NCBI RefSeq assembly: GCF_023278045.1
Contig: NZ_CP056783.1
Coordinates: 744,001 to 808,000, forward strand
DNA from: Flavobacterium sp. K5-23
GTDB taxonomy: Bacteria; Bacteroidota; Bacteroidia; Flavobacteriales; Flavobacteriaceae
Length of the DNA stretch: 64,000 bases
Direction of reading: 5' to 3'
Of the stretch, positions 26,107 through 35,247 are shown piece after piece. Below the pieces are notes generated by a model that saw only the letters and a program-made list of their open reading frames with translations, was not told where the DNA came from and made no database searches. Made by a program: the position numbers and the translations under genes. How positions within the stretch are numbered: position 1 is the stretch's first letter; each line of letters opens with the position of its first letter.

Positions 26107-29100
26107 ATGAAACAACTAATCTTATTAATTAGGAGACTAAATTTTATCCCCTTACTCCTATGCTTGTGGATACCAAATATCAGTCTCGCACAAGAAAATC
26201 AAGCACAAAAAACAATTTCAGGTAAAATAACAGACCATACAGGAAGCAGTGTTCCTGGAGTCAACTTAAACGTAAAAGGCACACAAACTGCAACAATTAC
26301 AGATGTTGACGGCGACTATTCTATAGTAGTTCTAAACAACAAATCAATATTAATTTTTTCAGCCATTGGATACATTACACAAGAAATTACGGTAGCAAAT
26401 AAAACCAAAATCAATGTCTCTCTTCAAACTGATATCAAAACGCTTGAAGAAGTAATCGTTGTGGGCTATGGAACTCAAAAGAAAAGCGATGTAACAGCTG
26501 CAATAGCAACTGTTAATATGAAAAATTTAGAGAAACAACCAGCAGGAAATCTTGGCACACTACTGCAGGGACAAGTAGCCGGTGTTACTGTTTCAGCTGG
26601 TTCAGGTAATCCGGGAGGTAATCCTGTTATTCTAATACGTGGAGTTAATTCATTCAACAAACAAAGTCCACTCTATGTAATTGATGGAATTCCATTAGAA
26701 TATTCTTTTGACCTTAATCCAAGTGATATCGAAACTATCAGTGTATTAAAAGATGCCTCTGCATCAACAATTTACGGAGCTAGAGCAAGTGCAGGTGTAA
26801 TTATTATCACCACAAAAAAAGGAAAAAGTGGAGAGCCTCGTATCAATTACAATATGTATACTTCGAGCAATACCCTTAATCAAAACATAGATTTGATGGA
26901 TAAGTTTCAAATGAACAAAACCCTCAAACAAGCAGAAGCAAATGACTCAAATGACCCAAACCCTTCAACAGCGCCAAGTTATGCTTTTGATGACACCAAA
27001 TATGCTAATACCGATTGGCGAAAAGCGTATTTTAAAACTGCCGTAGAACAAAAACATGATATAGACATATCTGCTGGAGGAGACAAAGTAAATTATCGTA
27101 TTTCATATAGTCATTGGGAAAACAATGGAAACATTATTAACTCTGGGGCAAAAAGGGATAATATTCGTTTGAATTCTGGTTTAAACTTTTTTGACAAGAA
27201 ATTAACTATTTCTCCAATACTAGCTTATACCAGTTTCAAGAATAAAGATTTTGGAGATGTGACTGGAGATGGCAATGCCGGGTTTTCAGACATTATGAAT
27301 ATTTATGGACAATTGCCACATAAAGAAATTTATGACGCTAATTCACCAAATGGTTTTGCCAAATCACCTTCAGAATTAGGAAGTGCTGGAAATGGAAACC
27401 CTATTGGGGAGCGAATGCTGAGTCAGAACAGGACTGAAGACGATTATTTTCAGGTAAATTTATCAGCCGATTTGAAATTATGGAAAGGTTTGTCCTATAA
27501 TTATACTCTTGGAAATACCTATAAAAACAGTTTCAGTTTTTCACAAACAAACCCTTATGATTTTGGCCCGCAATCTTTTGTAGAAAACCCAAGCAGATTT
27601 GAATCCAGAGGTAGAGAGGAACGTCATGTTTCAACACATACCCTTAATTACCAAACAACATTTGGCGATCACAGCCTGAAACTATTAGGTGGCCTATCAA
27701 GAGAAGAAAAAATATTTAAAGGAACAACTGCTGGAGGAAATCATTTATACTCTCAATTATTAGAAGTGCTTTCTAGATTAGTTGTAACTAATGGTTCTGA
27801 TTATATTAGAGCTGGCGGCTGGAATTGGACAGAAAGATTACAATCTGCTTTTGGAAGATTAAACTATACCTTCAAGGATAAATACATTGTTCAAGGAAGT
27901 ATAAGAAGAGATGGCTCTTCTAAATTTGGGCCTTTGAATAAATACGGTACTTTTTGGTCCGTTTCTGGAGGTTGGGCTGTCCACAAAGAAGACTTCTTTA
28001 AAAGTAGTGTAATAAGCGAATTAAAGCCAAGGCTTAGTTATGGGGTTTTAGGAAATGAGGACATCCCACCATTTCGTTACCTTTCTGGCATAACCGTTGG
28101 TGGTAATCAGTTAAATTATGCCTTGGGAAATCTGGCTAGTCAGGCAGTTTCTGTTGGAGCGATAGCTACAACATTAGGAAATAACAACATTAAATGGGAA
28201 CAAACAGCCACTTTTAATGCAGGTGTTAATGTTGGCCTTTTTGATAATATCTTGACCGCCAATTTTGATTATTTCAACTCAACAACAACAGATATGTTGG
28301 CACCAACGCCAATACCATCTACTTCAGGAGTTGTTGAAAACATCTATACCAACATCGCGACAATGAAAAATATGGGATGGGAATTTTCGACCACTTATCG
28401 CCATACTGGTGAAAACGGATTTGATTTTGACGTGACAGGAAACATTTCCCATACCGAAAATAAAATTGTTAAACTTGGTTCTGAAGACGCAGCGATTGAA
28501 GACGGTTTTCTTGATTTCAATAACAATGGAACAACAATTACAAAGAAAGGGCTTCCTGTAGGTTCCTTTAATTTGTTTCAAACCGCAGGAATTTTTCAAA
28601 CTACTACTGAAATTAATGCATATACTAATTCAAATGGAGATAAATTGCAACCAGATGCAAAACCTGGTGATTTAAAATTTGTTGATGCTGATGGTAACGG
28701 TACAATTGATGACGGTGATAAAGTTATAATGGGTAGTGGATTGGCCAAATTAGACCTAGGTCTTAACTTTAATGCTTCTTATAAGAATTTTGATTTCTCA
28801 ATGTTCCTAAACGGGAAACTGGGGCAAAAAATGTATAATGCTACCAAATCCTTTTTATACAAAGGGTTTCGATCTACAGATGTTTTGGACGCATGGACAC
28901 CTACAAACACCAATACAAGTGTATACCGAGTGTCTAATAACGATTTGAACTTTAACTCACGTGTCTCTGACTATTTCTTAGAAGACGCTTCCTTCGTTAG
29001 ATTAAGAAACCTTCAAATTGGTTACACAATCCCTAATGAATTTGTGAGTAAATATAAAATAAACCGTTTGCGTGTTTACGCTGGTGCTTATAATCTATTA

Positions 29101-29226
29101 ACAATCACAAAATACTCGGGATTTGACCCAGATCTTTCAAACACATCAACATTTAGTCGCGGTGTAGATAGAGGATATTACCCTATAAGTAAATCTTTTG
29201 TGGTAGGAATTAATGTGGGACTTTAA
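26107..29226 (+). CDS. SusC-like TonB-dependent receptor
   Basis: A 1039-residue outer-membrane receptor. After a signal peptide (ending ISLAQ) comes a carboxypeptidase-regulatory-like domain (about 37-115: GKITDHTGSSVPGVNLNVKG), then the TonB-box-like segment EEVIVVGYGTQKKSD (about 115-130), the plug domain (LGTLLQGQVAGV to GVIIITTKKG) and a 22-strand barrel to the C-terminus. SusC proteins import bound ligands with energy from TonB. The susD gene follows after 26 bases. Expression is probably governed by the operator at 25852-25869. The imported compound is not given by sequence; downstream enzymes suggest a glucosyl-galactosyl compound. Confidence 0.95.
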   Translation: MKQLILLIRRLNFIPLLLCLWIPNISLAQENQAQKTISGKITDHTGSSVPGVNLNVKGTQTATITDVDGDYSIVVLNNKSILIFSAIGYITQEITVANKTKINVSLQTDIKTLEEVIVVGYGTQKKSDVTAAIATVNMKNLEKQPAGNLGTLLQGQVAGVTVSAGSGNPGGNPVILIRGVNSFNKQSPLYVIDGIPLEYSFDLNPSDIETISVLKDASASTIYGARASAGVIIITTKKGKSGEPRINYNMYTSSNTLNQNIDLMDKFQMNKTLKQAEANDSNDPNPSTAPSYAFDDTKYANTDWRKAYFKTAVEQKHDIDISAGGDKVNYRISYSHWENNGNIINSGAKRDNIRLNSGLNFFDKKLTISPILAYTSFKNKDFGDVTGDGNAGFSDIMNIYGQLPHKEIYDANSPNGFAKSPSELGSAGNGNPIGERMLSQNRTEDDYFQVNLSADLKLWKGLSYNYTLGNTYKNSFSFSQTNPYDFGPQSFVENPSRFESRGREERHVSTHTLNYQTTFGDHSLKLLGGLSREEKIFKGTTAGGNHLYSQLLEVLSRLVVTNGSDYIRAGGWNWTERLQSAFGRLNYTFKDKYIVQGSIRRDGSSKFGPLNKYGTFWSVSGGWAVHKEDFFKSSVISELKPRLSYGVLGNEDIPPFRYLSGITVGGNQLNYALGNLASQAVSVGAIATTLGNNNIKWEQTATFNAGVNVGLFDNILTANFDYFNSTTTDMLAPTPIPSTSGVVENIYTNIATMKNMGWEFSTTYRHTGENGFDFDVTGNISHTENKIVKLGSEDAAIEDGFLDFNNNGTTITKKGLPVGSFNLFQTAGIFQTTTEINAYTNSNGDKLQPDAKPGDLKFVDADGNGTIDDGDKVIMGSGLAKLDLGLNFNASYKNFDFSMFLNGKLGQKMYNATKSFLYKGFRSTDVLDAWTPTNTNTSVYRVSNNDLNFNSRVSDYFLEDASFVRLRNLQIGYTIPNEFVSKYKINRLRVYAGAYNLLTITKYSGFDPDLSNTSTFSRGVDRGYYPISKSFVVGINVGL

Positions 29227-29252
29227 TTAATAAGACTAAAAACTACTAGAAT

Positions 29253-30785
29253 ATGAAATCAATTATAAAATTACAAGTTGTTGCAATTCTGATTGCAATT
29301 CTATTTTTTTCTTGTTCAGATAATTATCTCGACTTGAAAGACAAACAAAACATAACCGAATCCTCTTTTTGGTCAACAAGGGACCATGCATTACAGGGGA
29401 TAATAGCAACCTATGGTGCTTTACAAGGACATGACGGAGATAAATGGACTTTTTTTGAAGAAACTTACACTTCAATCGCTTATAAAGGGGATGATATTGA
29501 CAACAACAAATCCGAAGGGTATTCAAAAACTATTGCCAACTTCACCAATGGGACTGAGGTAAGTGGTCCTTTTAATATTTGGGCAAGCTGTTATGCAGGT
29601 ATTGGCAGAGCCAATCAGGTAATCGAAAAGGTTCCAGGAATAGCTACAATGTCTGACCAAGAAAGGAAAGAGATTATAGCTGAAGCAAAATTTCTTAGAA
29701 GTTATTTTTATTTTATGCTAGTGAATGCATTTGAAAATGTACCATTGGTGCTGACATTTGAAAAAGACTTAACAAAATTACAGGTTCCTCAAGCTACTCC
29801 TGACAAAGTTTGGGAACAAATAGAAAAAGACCTACTTGATGCCGAAATAGCATTACCATTCGCCTATAATAATGATAATCTTGGTCGTGCTACAAAAGGT
29901 GCAGCAAAGGCACTTTTAGGAAAGGTGTATCTTTTTAGAGAAAAATGGCTTCCAGCAGAAACAAAATTCAAAGAAATATATGGACAATACTCTTTAAATG
30001 CCAATTACGAGGACAACTTCAACGGAAAGTCAGAGAATGGCCCTGAATCAGTTTTTGAAATTCAGTTTAGTGGTGACAGAACTCTTTCTGATGAGCGTCA
30101 CCCATTTAACTATGAAGTAAAACCATACGCAGTGGATGGATGGGAATTGTTTTACCCTTCAGATTGGTTAGTATCCGAATTAAAAAAAGACAAAAAAGCA
30201 GATGGCAGTTTCTCAGATCGTGTTTATGGAACCATTTTCTTTAATGATCCGAAATCAGAAATATGGGATTTAAACCAACCCGCAAGCTTGGTTTCCTATG
30301 CGAGTATTTCCTCTAGTTTATCTAAACCTAATTATTTCAAAAAATACGCTTATCCTACTGACAGGTCGGGATCATATGTAGGAATCAATATAAATGTAAT
30401 TCGTTATGCGGATGTATTATTAATGCTAGCAGAATCTTTAAATGAGAACGGAAAAACAAATGAAGCCATTGCTCGTATTAATGAAGTGAGAACAAGAAGT
30501 GGAGCTGTTGCCTTGGCTTCCGGATCTAAAACAAAAGAAGAATTACGTGATTGGATACGCAACCATGAACGCCCAATCGAATTGTCTATGGAATGGACTA
30601 ACCGTTGGTTTGACCTAGTGCGATGGGGACGTGGCGCAACAGCAAAACAGTCTATTAAATCGATATTAACTGCTCATGACAAACCATTTTCTAGCAACTA
30701 TATTGAAAACAAACACATCCGTTTTGCCATCCCAAGCAGAGAAATTAAAGTAAATTCTCAGTTGAAGCAAAATAATGGCTATTAA
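29253..30785 (+). CDS. SusD/RagB-like surface lipoprotein
   Basis: A 510-residue lipoprotein with lipobox LFFSC (Cys21). The SusD fold is indicated by the N-terminal WSTRDHALQGIIATYGALQG, the TPR-like helices (AEAKFLRSYFYFMLVNAF; KGAAKALLGKVYLFREKW) and the C-terminal INVIRYADVLLMLAESLNEN and MEWTNRWFDLVRWGRG. It caps the SusC barrel and binds the ligand at the cell surface. It directly follows susC and is followed by a hairpin terminator, so transcription is probably reduced before the enzyme genes. Confidence 0.95.
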   Translation: MKSIIKLQVVAILIAILFFSCSDNYLDLKDKQNITESSFWSTRDHALQGIIATYGALQGHDGDKWTFFEETYTSIAYKGDDIDNNKSEGYSKTIANFTNGTEVSGPFNIWASCYAGIGRANQVIEKVPGIATMSDQERKEIIAEAKFLRSYFYFMLVNAFENVPLVLTFEKDLTKLQVPQATPDKVWEQIEKDLLDAEIALPFAYNNDNLGRATKGAAKALLGKVYLFREKWLPAETKFKEIYGQYSLNANYEDNFNGKSENGPESVFEIQFSGDRTLSDERHPFNYEVKPYAVDGWELFYPSDWLVSELKKDKKADGSFSDRVYGTIFFNDPKSEIWDLNQPASLVSYASISSSLSKPNYFKKYAYPTDRSGSYVGININVIRYADVLLMLAESLNENGKTNEAIARINEVRTRSGAVALASGSKTKEELRDWIRNHERPIELSMEWTNRWFDLVRWGRGATAKQSIKSILTAHDKPFSSNYIENKHIRFAIPSREIKVNSQLKQNNGY

Positions 30786-30804
30786 TACCACGAAAAAAAT
30801 ACTG

Positions 30805-30839
30805 AAAAGAATAACCCTAAGTTTTAGGGTTATTCTTTT
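30805..30839 (+). terminator. rho-independent terminator after susD
   Basis: AAAAGAATAACCCTAA (30805-30820) and TTAGGGTTATTCTTTT (30824-30839) form a 16-bp stem with a 3-base loop, ending in a T-run. The rest of the 286-base gap to 31072 contains a weak inverted repeat (AGTATA 30929-30934 / TATACT 30954-30959) and no tandem ACTGGT operator. Confidence 0.8.
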
Positions 30840-31071
30840 TATATATTCCATAAATTAGTACCTCATTCAACATTATATTTAACCAATGATTTAAAAGTTT
30901 AATAAACCAAAAAAACTGTAGTTTTCTAAGTATACCATTTTGTATAATTAAGATATACTAAATCAGAAAACGACAACCTCTTTTTTTTAAAAAAATAGAC
31001 CCTATTTAATTTATAGCATAACTAATTCTGTAGATTACAATTTTATAAAACATTCCATAAAACGAAATAAC

Positions 31072-33075
31072 ATGTACAAAAAAGAACCCTTTTATATTCT
31101 TATTTTCTTTTTTATAATACAAGGTAGTTTTGCACAAACGACATTTACAAACTTAGAATTAAGCAAAAACAGCTTAAATTATAAAGGAAACCCAAAGAAT
31201 GCAACCGATAGAAAATCTTTAGCATTTTCTGACAAAGGGGCTTGGTTTGGATTTGGATTTCTTGAACCATCGGAAATTCAAGGCGGTTTTTCAGGTCCTT
31301 TTTTAATGACCGAACAAAATGGAGTCTGGTTAAGTTCTTCCTTGATTTCATTACATCTTATTGATGACAATCAACAAGAACTTATCAATTGGAAAACTGC
31401 TTTGGTAAATCAAAATAGCTACAACAGCCATTTAAAACAAGAATTTCGAAATGAAAAATTAGAGATGAAACAACAACTTGTTTTTTCATCGGGTCATTCA
31501 GCAATTCAAAAAACGAGCATCACAAATCGAACTTCAAAAACAATAACAATAAACCCCGTTTTTGATTCAAAAATATACCTAGATAACATTCAACTTTTTA
31601 AAGAAGGGCAAATTTTAAAATTAATTTCCACAAAAAGTAATGCGGTTGGCTATGTTCAGTTTTTTAATGAAAATATCGAAATTGAAATTACAAAACAAGG
31701 CTTTACAGCAAAAGCAAAAAAACTAACGTTAAAACCAAATGAAACCAAAGAAATAGTGGTATCACAAACCTATATTTTCCCGCAATACGATTGGAAAAAG
31801 GAAAAGGGAAATTTGGCAAAAATAAAATTCAACACTATTTTAAAGGACACAAAAAAAGAAAAAGAAAATCAGCTAACCCAGTTAATCGCAAAAAAGAAAA
31901 CTAGATACAAAGGAGCGGAGTATTCCGTTTTCTTAGCGAAATTAATTCTTACTTTACAAAATAACACTAGAATTCCTGCCGAAGGATTGAAACACGAAGG
32001 CCTTTTTCCTAGTTATCATTATGAATGGTTTCACGGTTTCTGGGCTTGGGACAGCTGGAAACATGCCGCAGCAGTAGCCCATTTCAATCCAAAATTAGCT
32101 AAAGACCAAATGCGTGCTTTGTTTGACTATCAAGAACCAAATGGCTTTATTCCGGATTGTATTTATAGAGACACTTTAATTGAACCCAATAATTACAGAA
32201 ACACAAAATCTCCCCTTGCAGCTTGGGCCGTTTGGGAAATTTATAAACAAACCAAAGACCTCAACTTTATAAAAGAATTTTATCCAAAACTAAAAAAATA
32301 CCATTTTTGGTGGTACAAAGAAAGAGATCACGACCAAGATGGGCTGTGTGAATTTGGTTCAACCGATGGTACATTAGTCGCTGGTAAATGGGAAAGCGGA
32401 ATGGATAATGCCGTACGATTTGACAACAGTAAAACATTGAAAAATGGGGAACACGCCTATTCATTAGACCAAGAAAGCGTGGATTTAAATTCCTTTTTAT
32501 ATGCCGAAAAAAACTATTTAGCCAAGATGGCGAAAGTCTTGAAATTAGAAAGCGAAGAAAAAAACTGGACTGAAGAAAGTGCCAAATTAAAAAATCAAAT
32601 TCAAACTCAATTTTGGGATGCCAATACTGGCTGGTTTTATGATACTTCAATCGATGGGAAAAATATCATAACCGATATGGGTTGTGAAGGTTTTTTACCG
32701 CTTTGGGCAGAAGTTGCTACTAGGGAACAAGCAAAATCCATAAAAGACAACTTACTCAATCCGGACATTTTCAATACTTTTGTTCCTTTACCAACCTTGG
32801 CAGCAAACCAAGCAAAATTCAATCCTGCTAACGGCTACTGGAGAGGACCAATCTGGTTGGACCAAAGTTATTTTGGGATCAATGGACTGGAAAAATACGG
32901 GTATCAAAACGAAGCAAATCAACTGGCTCATAAACTCATTCACAATGCCGAAGGAGCATTGGAAAAAGGAAAATCCATTCGGGAAAACTACCATCCTACT
33001 ACTGGAAAAGGATTAGAAGCCGAAAATTTTAGTTGGTCAGCAGCCCATTACTTAATGTTACTTTTAAAAAACTAG
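31072..33075 (+). CDS. secreted GH63-like (YgjK-related) alpha-glucosidase
   Basis: A 667-residue protein with a signal peptide ending in QGSFAQ. The N-terminal beta-sandwich (about 25-270) is followed by an (alpha/alpha)6 barrel. Signature segments are HGFWAWDSWKHA (321-332), KWESGMDNAVRF (439-450) with the probable acid Asp445, YWRGPIWLDQSYFG (589-602), and RENYHPTTGKG (637-647) with the probable base Glu638. These match GH63 enzymes such as YgjK, whose engineered form makes Glc-alpha-1,2-Gal. It is three bases upstream of the GH42 gene and starts an operon with the kinase/lyase fusion. GH37 trehalase is a related alternative, but the ESGMDN segment favours GH63. Confidence 0.85.
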   Translation: MYKKEPFYILIFFFIIQGSFAQTTFTNLELSKNSLNYKGNPKNATDRKSLAFSDKGAWFGFGFLEPSEIQGGFSGPFLMTEQNGVWLSSSLISLHLIDDNQQELINWKTALVNQNSYNSHLKQEFRNEKLEMKQQLVFSSGHSAIQKTSITNRTSKTITINPVFDSKIYLDNIQLFKEGQILKLISTKSNAVGYVQFFNENIEIEITKQGFTAKAKKLTLKPNETKEIVVSQTYIFPQYDWKKEKGNLAKIKFNTILKDTKKEKENQLTQLIAKKKTRYKGAEYSVFLAKLILTLQNNTRIPAEGLKHEGLFPSYHYEWFHGFWAWDSWKHAAAVAHFNPKLAKDQMRALFDYQEPNGFIPDCIYRDTLIEPNNYRNTKSPLAAWAVWEIYKQTKDLNFIKEFYPKLKKYHFWWYKERDHDQDGLCEFGSTDGTLVAGKWESGMDNAVRFDNSKTLKNGEHAYSLDQESVDLNSFLYAEKNYLAKMAKVLKLESEEKNWTEESAKLKNQIQTQFWDANTGWFYDTSIDGKNIITDMGCEGFLPLWAEVATREQAKSIKDNLLNPDIFNTFVPLPTLAANQAKFNPANGYWRGPIWLDQSYFGINGLEKYGYQNEANQLAHKLIHNAEGALEKGKSIRENYHPTTGKGLEAENFSWSAAHYLMLLLKN

Positions 33076-33078
33076 AAA

Positions 33079-35214
33079 ATGAATAATCAGAATACGTTAG
33101 TAGCCAAATTTATACTCTCTCTTCTATTTATAGCTGGTTGTCATTCGACTTCCTTATTTGCGCAAGAAAAAAAGGCAACAGCGACAACCAAAAAAGACCC
33201 AAAATCCTTTTTCGCTAAACCTGATTTAATGCAAATTGGGGTGTATTATTATCCCGAACAGTGGCCAAGAGAACAATGGGAACGGGATTTGAAAAACATT
33301 AAAAAACTAGGATTTGAATTCACCCATTTTGCTGAATTTGCTTGGACTTACATGGAACCCGAAGAAGGGAAATATGATTTTAAATGGCTTGATGAGGCGC
33401 TGGCTATAGCCGAAAAAGAAGGTTTAAAGGTAATTCTTTGCACCCCAACGCCAACCCCTCCGGCATGGATGGGCGATAAACACCCCGAAATCTATTTGGT
33501 GGATGCTAATGGTCGTCGAAGGGAACATGGCAATAGAGCTAATGTATCTGTGACTAATGAAAAATACCGCGAATATACGGATCAGATTGTGTCTGAATTA
33601 GGGAAACGATACGGCAAAAATAAAAACATTATGGGCTGGCAAATCGATAATGAACCTTTGGCTACTGCCGATTTCAGTCCTTCGGCACGCAAAGCATTTC
33701 AAATTTGGCTTAAAGCCAAATACGGAACTATTGAAAAATTAAATACAGAATGGGTTGGGAATTTTTGGAGCACCCGTTATAATAACTTTGAACAAATAAT
33801 TCTGCCCAATGCTGAAATTTATTTTGAAGATAAACTAAGTCCGCATGCTATTTTAGATTTCAAAAGATTCACTTCTGATGCCCAAGCAGATTACCTAAAC
33901 AGACAGGCGGAAATCCTTCGAAAACACATCGATTCAAAACAATGGATAACCACCAATTTTACCAATGTCATTTATGATGCAGACCCACGAAGTGCCGATA
34001 AAATGGATTTCATTACTTATACCATGTATCCTGTAAGCGGACAAAACCATCTTGGAGGCGACAATTTTAGAATGGGATCCCCAAATAAAATCTATGAAGC
34101 CAACGATTATTACCGTTCCATAAATGGCGTTACTGGAGTGATGGAATTACAGCCGGGACAAGTAAACTGGGCGGGAATCAATCCTCAATTATTGCCGGGA
34201 ACGGTGCATATGTGGATTTCACAAGCCTTTGGTGGCGGATGTTCTTTTACCTGTACGTACAGATACAGACACCCACTGGGAAGTAGCGAAATGTACCATG
34301 ACGGAATAGTAGGAACTGATGGAGTTACCCTTACAACAGGCGGGAAAGAATTTGTGGAGGCGATACAAGACATGAAATTATTGCGAAAAGAATACGATCC
34401 GAAAGCGCTTCTTCCTCAAAATACCGCCAAAAGAAAAACGGGATTTTTATGGAGCCATGAAAATCTTTGGGATTTGGAAAACCAAAAACAAACTAAATTT
34501 TGGAACACTTGGAAACACAGAAACACCTATACTGCTGCCATAAAATCTACTGGAGCCCCAATGGATTTTATCACTGAAGAAGATAATTTTGCTGACTATC
34601 CGTTTATTGTGGCACCCGCTTACCAGCTTATCGATCAAAAAATAGTCGCAAAATGGCAAAAATATGTAGAAAATGGCGGGAACTTAATCTTATCTTGTCG
34701 TACGGGACAAAAAGATAAAAACGGACACTTTTTTGAAGCCAATTGGAGTGCTCCTATTGTACCGCTAATTGGTGCTGATGTTGACTTTTTTGATATGTTA
34801 ATCACAGATGTAAACGGAATTGTGAAAGCGGGAGAAAACAACTACCAATGGAATACTTGGGCAGATGTATTAACCCCTAAAAAAGGAACGGAGATTTTAG
34901 CGACCTACGAAGATCAATTTTACAAAGGAAAAGCAGCAGCTGTTACACGAAAATTAGGCAAAGGAACCGTTACTTATATCGGGGTGGAAAGTAACGATGG
35001 AAACTTAGAAAGACAAATTGTACGCACCGTTTACTCTCGAGCCAATGTGGCAATTGAAGATTTACCAAAAGGCGTTTTCATAGAATGGCGAGATGGTTTT
35101 TATGTGGGTGTGAATTACACTAACGAGCCAATAAATCTGCCTATTCCCAAGGGAAACAAAATACTGATTGGTCAAAACCCTTTACTGCCCGCACAAGCTG
35201 TAATTTGGAAATAA
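33079..35214 (+). CDS. GH42 beta-galactosidase, lipoprotein
   Basis: A 711-residue glycoside hydrolase family 42 enzyme. The first 21 residues form a lipoprotein signal with Cys21 in LFIAGCHS. The catalytic TIM barrel opens with QIGVYYYPEQWP (52-63). The acid/base Glu192 is in WQIDNEP and the nucleophile Glu356 is in VMELQPGQVNWAG. The trimerisation-type domain (about 440-650) and a C-terminal beta domain are also present. GH42 enzymes remove terminal beta-linked galactose. The gene begins three bases after the GH63-like gene and is followed after 33 bases by the kinase/phospho-lyase gene. Confidence 0.92.
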   Translation: MNNQNTLVAKFILSLLFIAGCHSTSLFAQEKKATATTKKDPKSFFAKPDLMQIGVYYYPEQWPREQWERDLKNIKKLGFEFTHFAEFAWTYMEPEEGKYDFKWLDEALAIAEKEGLKVILCTPTPTPPAWMGDKHPEIYLVDANGRRREHGNRANVSVTNEKYREYTDQIVSELGKRYGKNKNIMGWQIDNEPLATADFSPSARKAFQIWLKAKYGTIEKLNTEWVGNFWSTRYNNFEQIILPNAEIYFEDKLSPHAILDFKRFTSDAQADYLNRQAEILRKHIDSKQWITTNFTNVIYDADPRSADKMDFITYTMYPVSGQNHLGGDNFRMGSPNKIYEANDYYRSINGVTGVMELQPGQVNWAGINPQLLPGTVHMWISQAFGGGCSFTCTYRYRHPLGSSEMYHDGIVGTDGVTLTTGGKEFVEAIQDMKLLRKEYDPKALLPQNTAKRKTGFLWSHENLWDLENQKQTKFWNTWKHRNTYTAAIKSTGAPMDFITEEDNFADYPFIVAPAYQLIDQKIVAKWQKYVENGGNLILSCRTGQKDKNGHFFEANWSAPIVPLIGADVDFFDMLITDVNGIVKAGENNYQWNTWADVLTPKKGTEILATYEDQFYKGKAAAVTRKLGKGTVTYIGVESNDGNLERQIVRTVYSRANVAIEDLPKGVFIEWRDGFYVGVNYTNEPINLPIPKGNKILIGQNPLLPAQAVIWK

Positions 35215-35247
35215 AAAGGAATGTTTAAAAACAAATAAAAAGTAACG

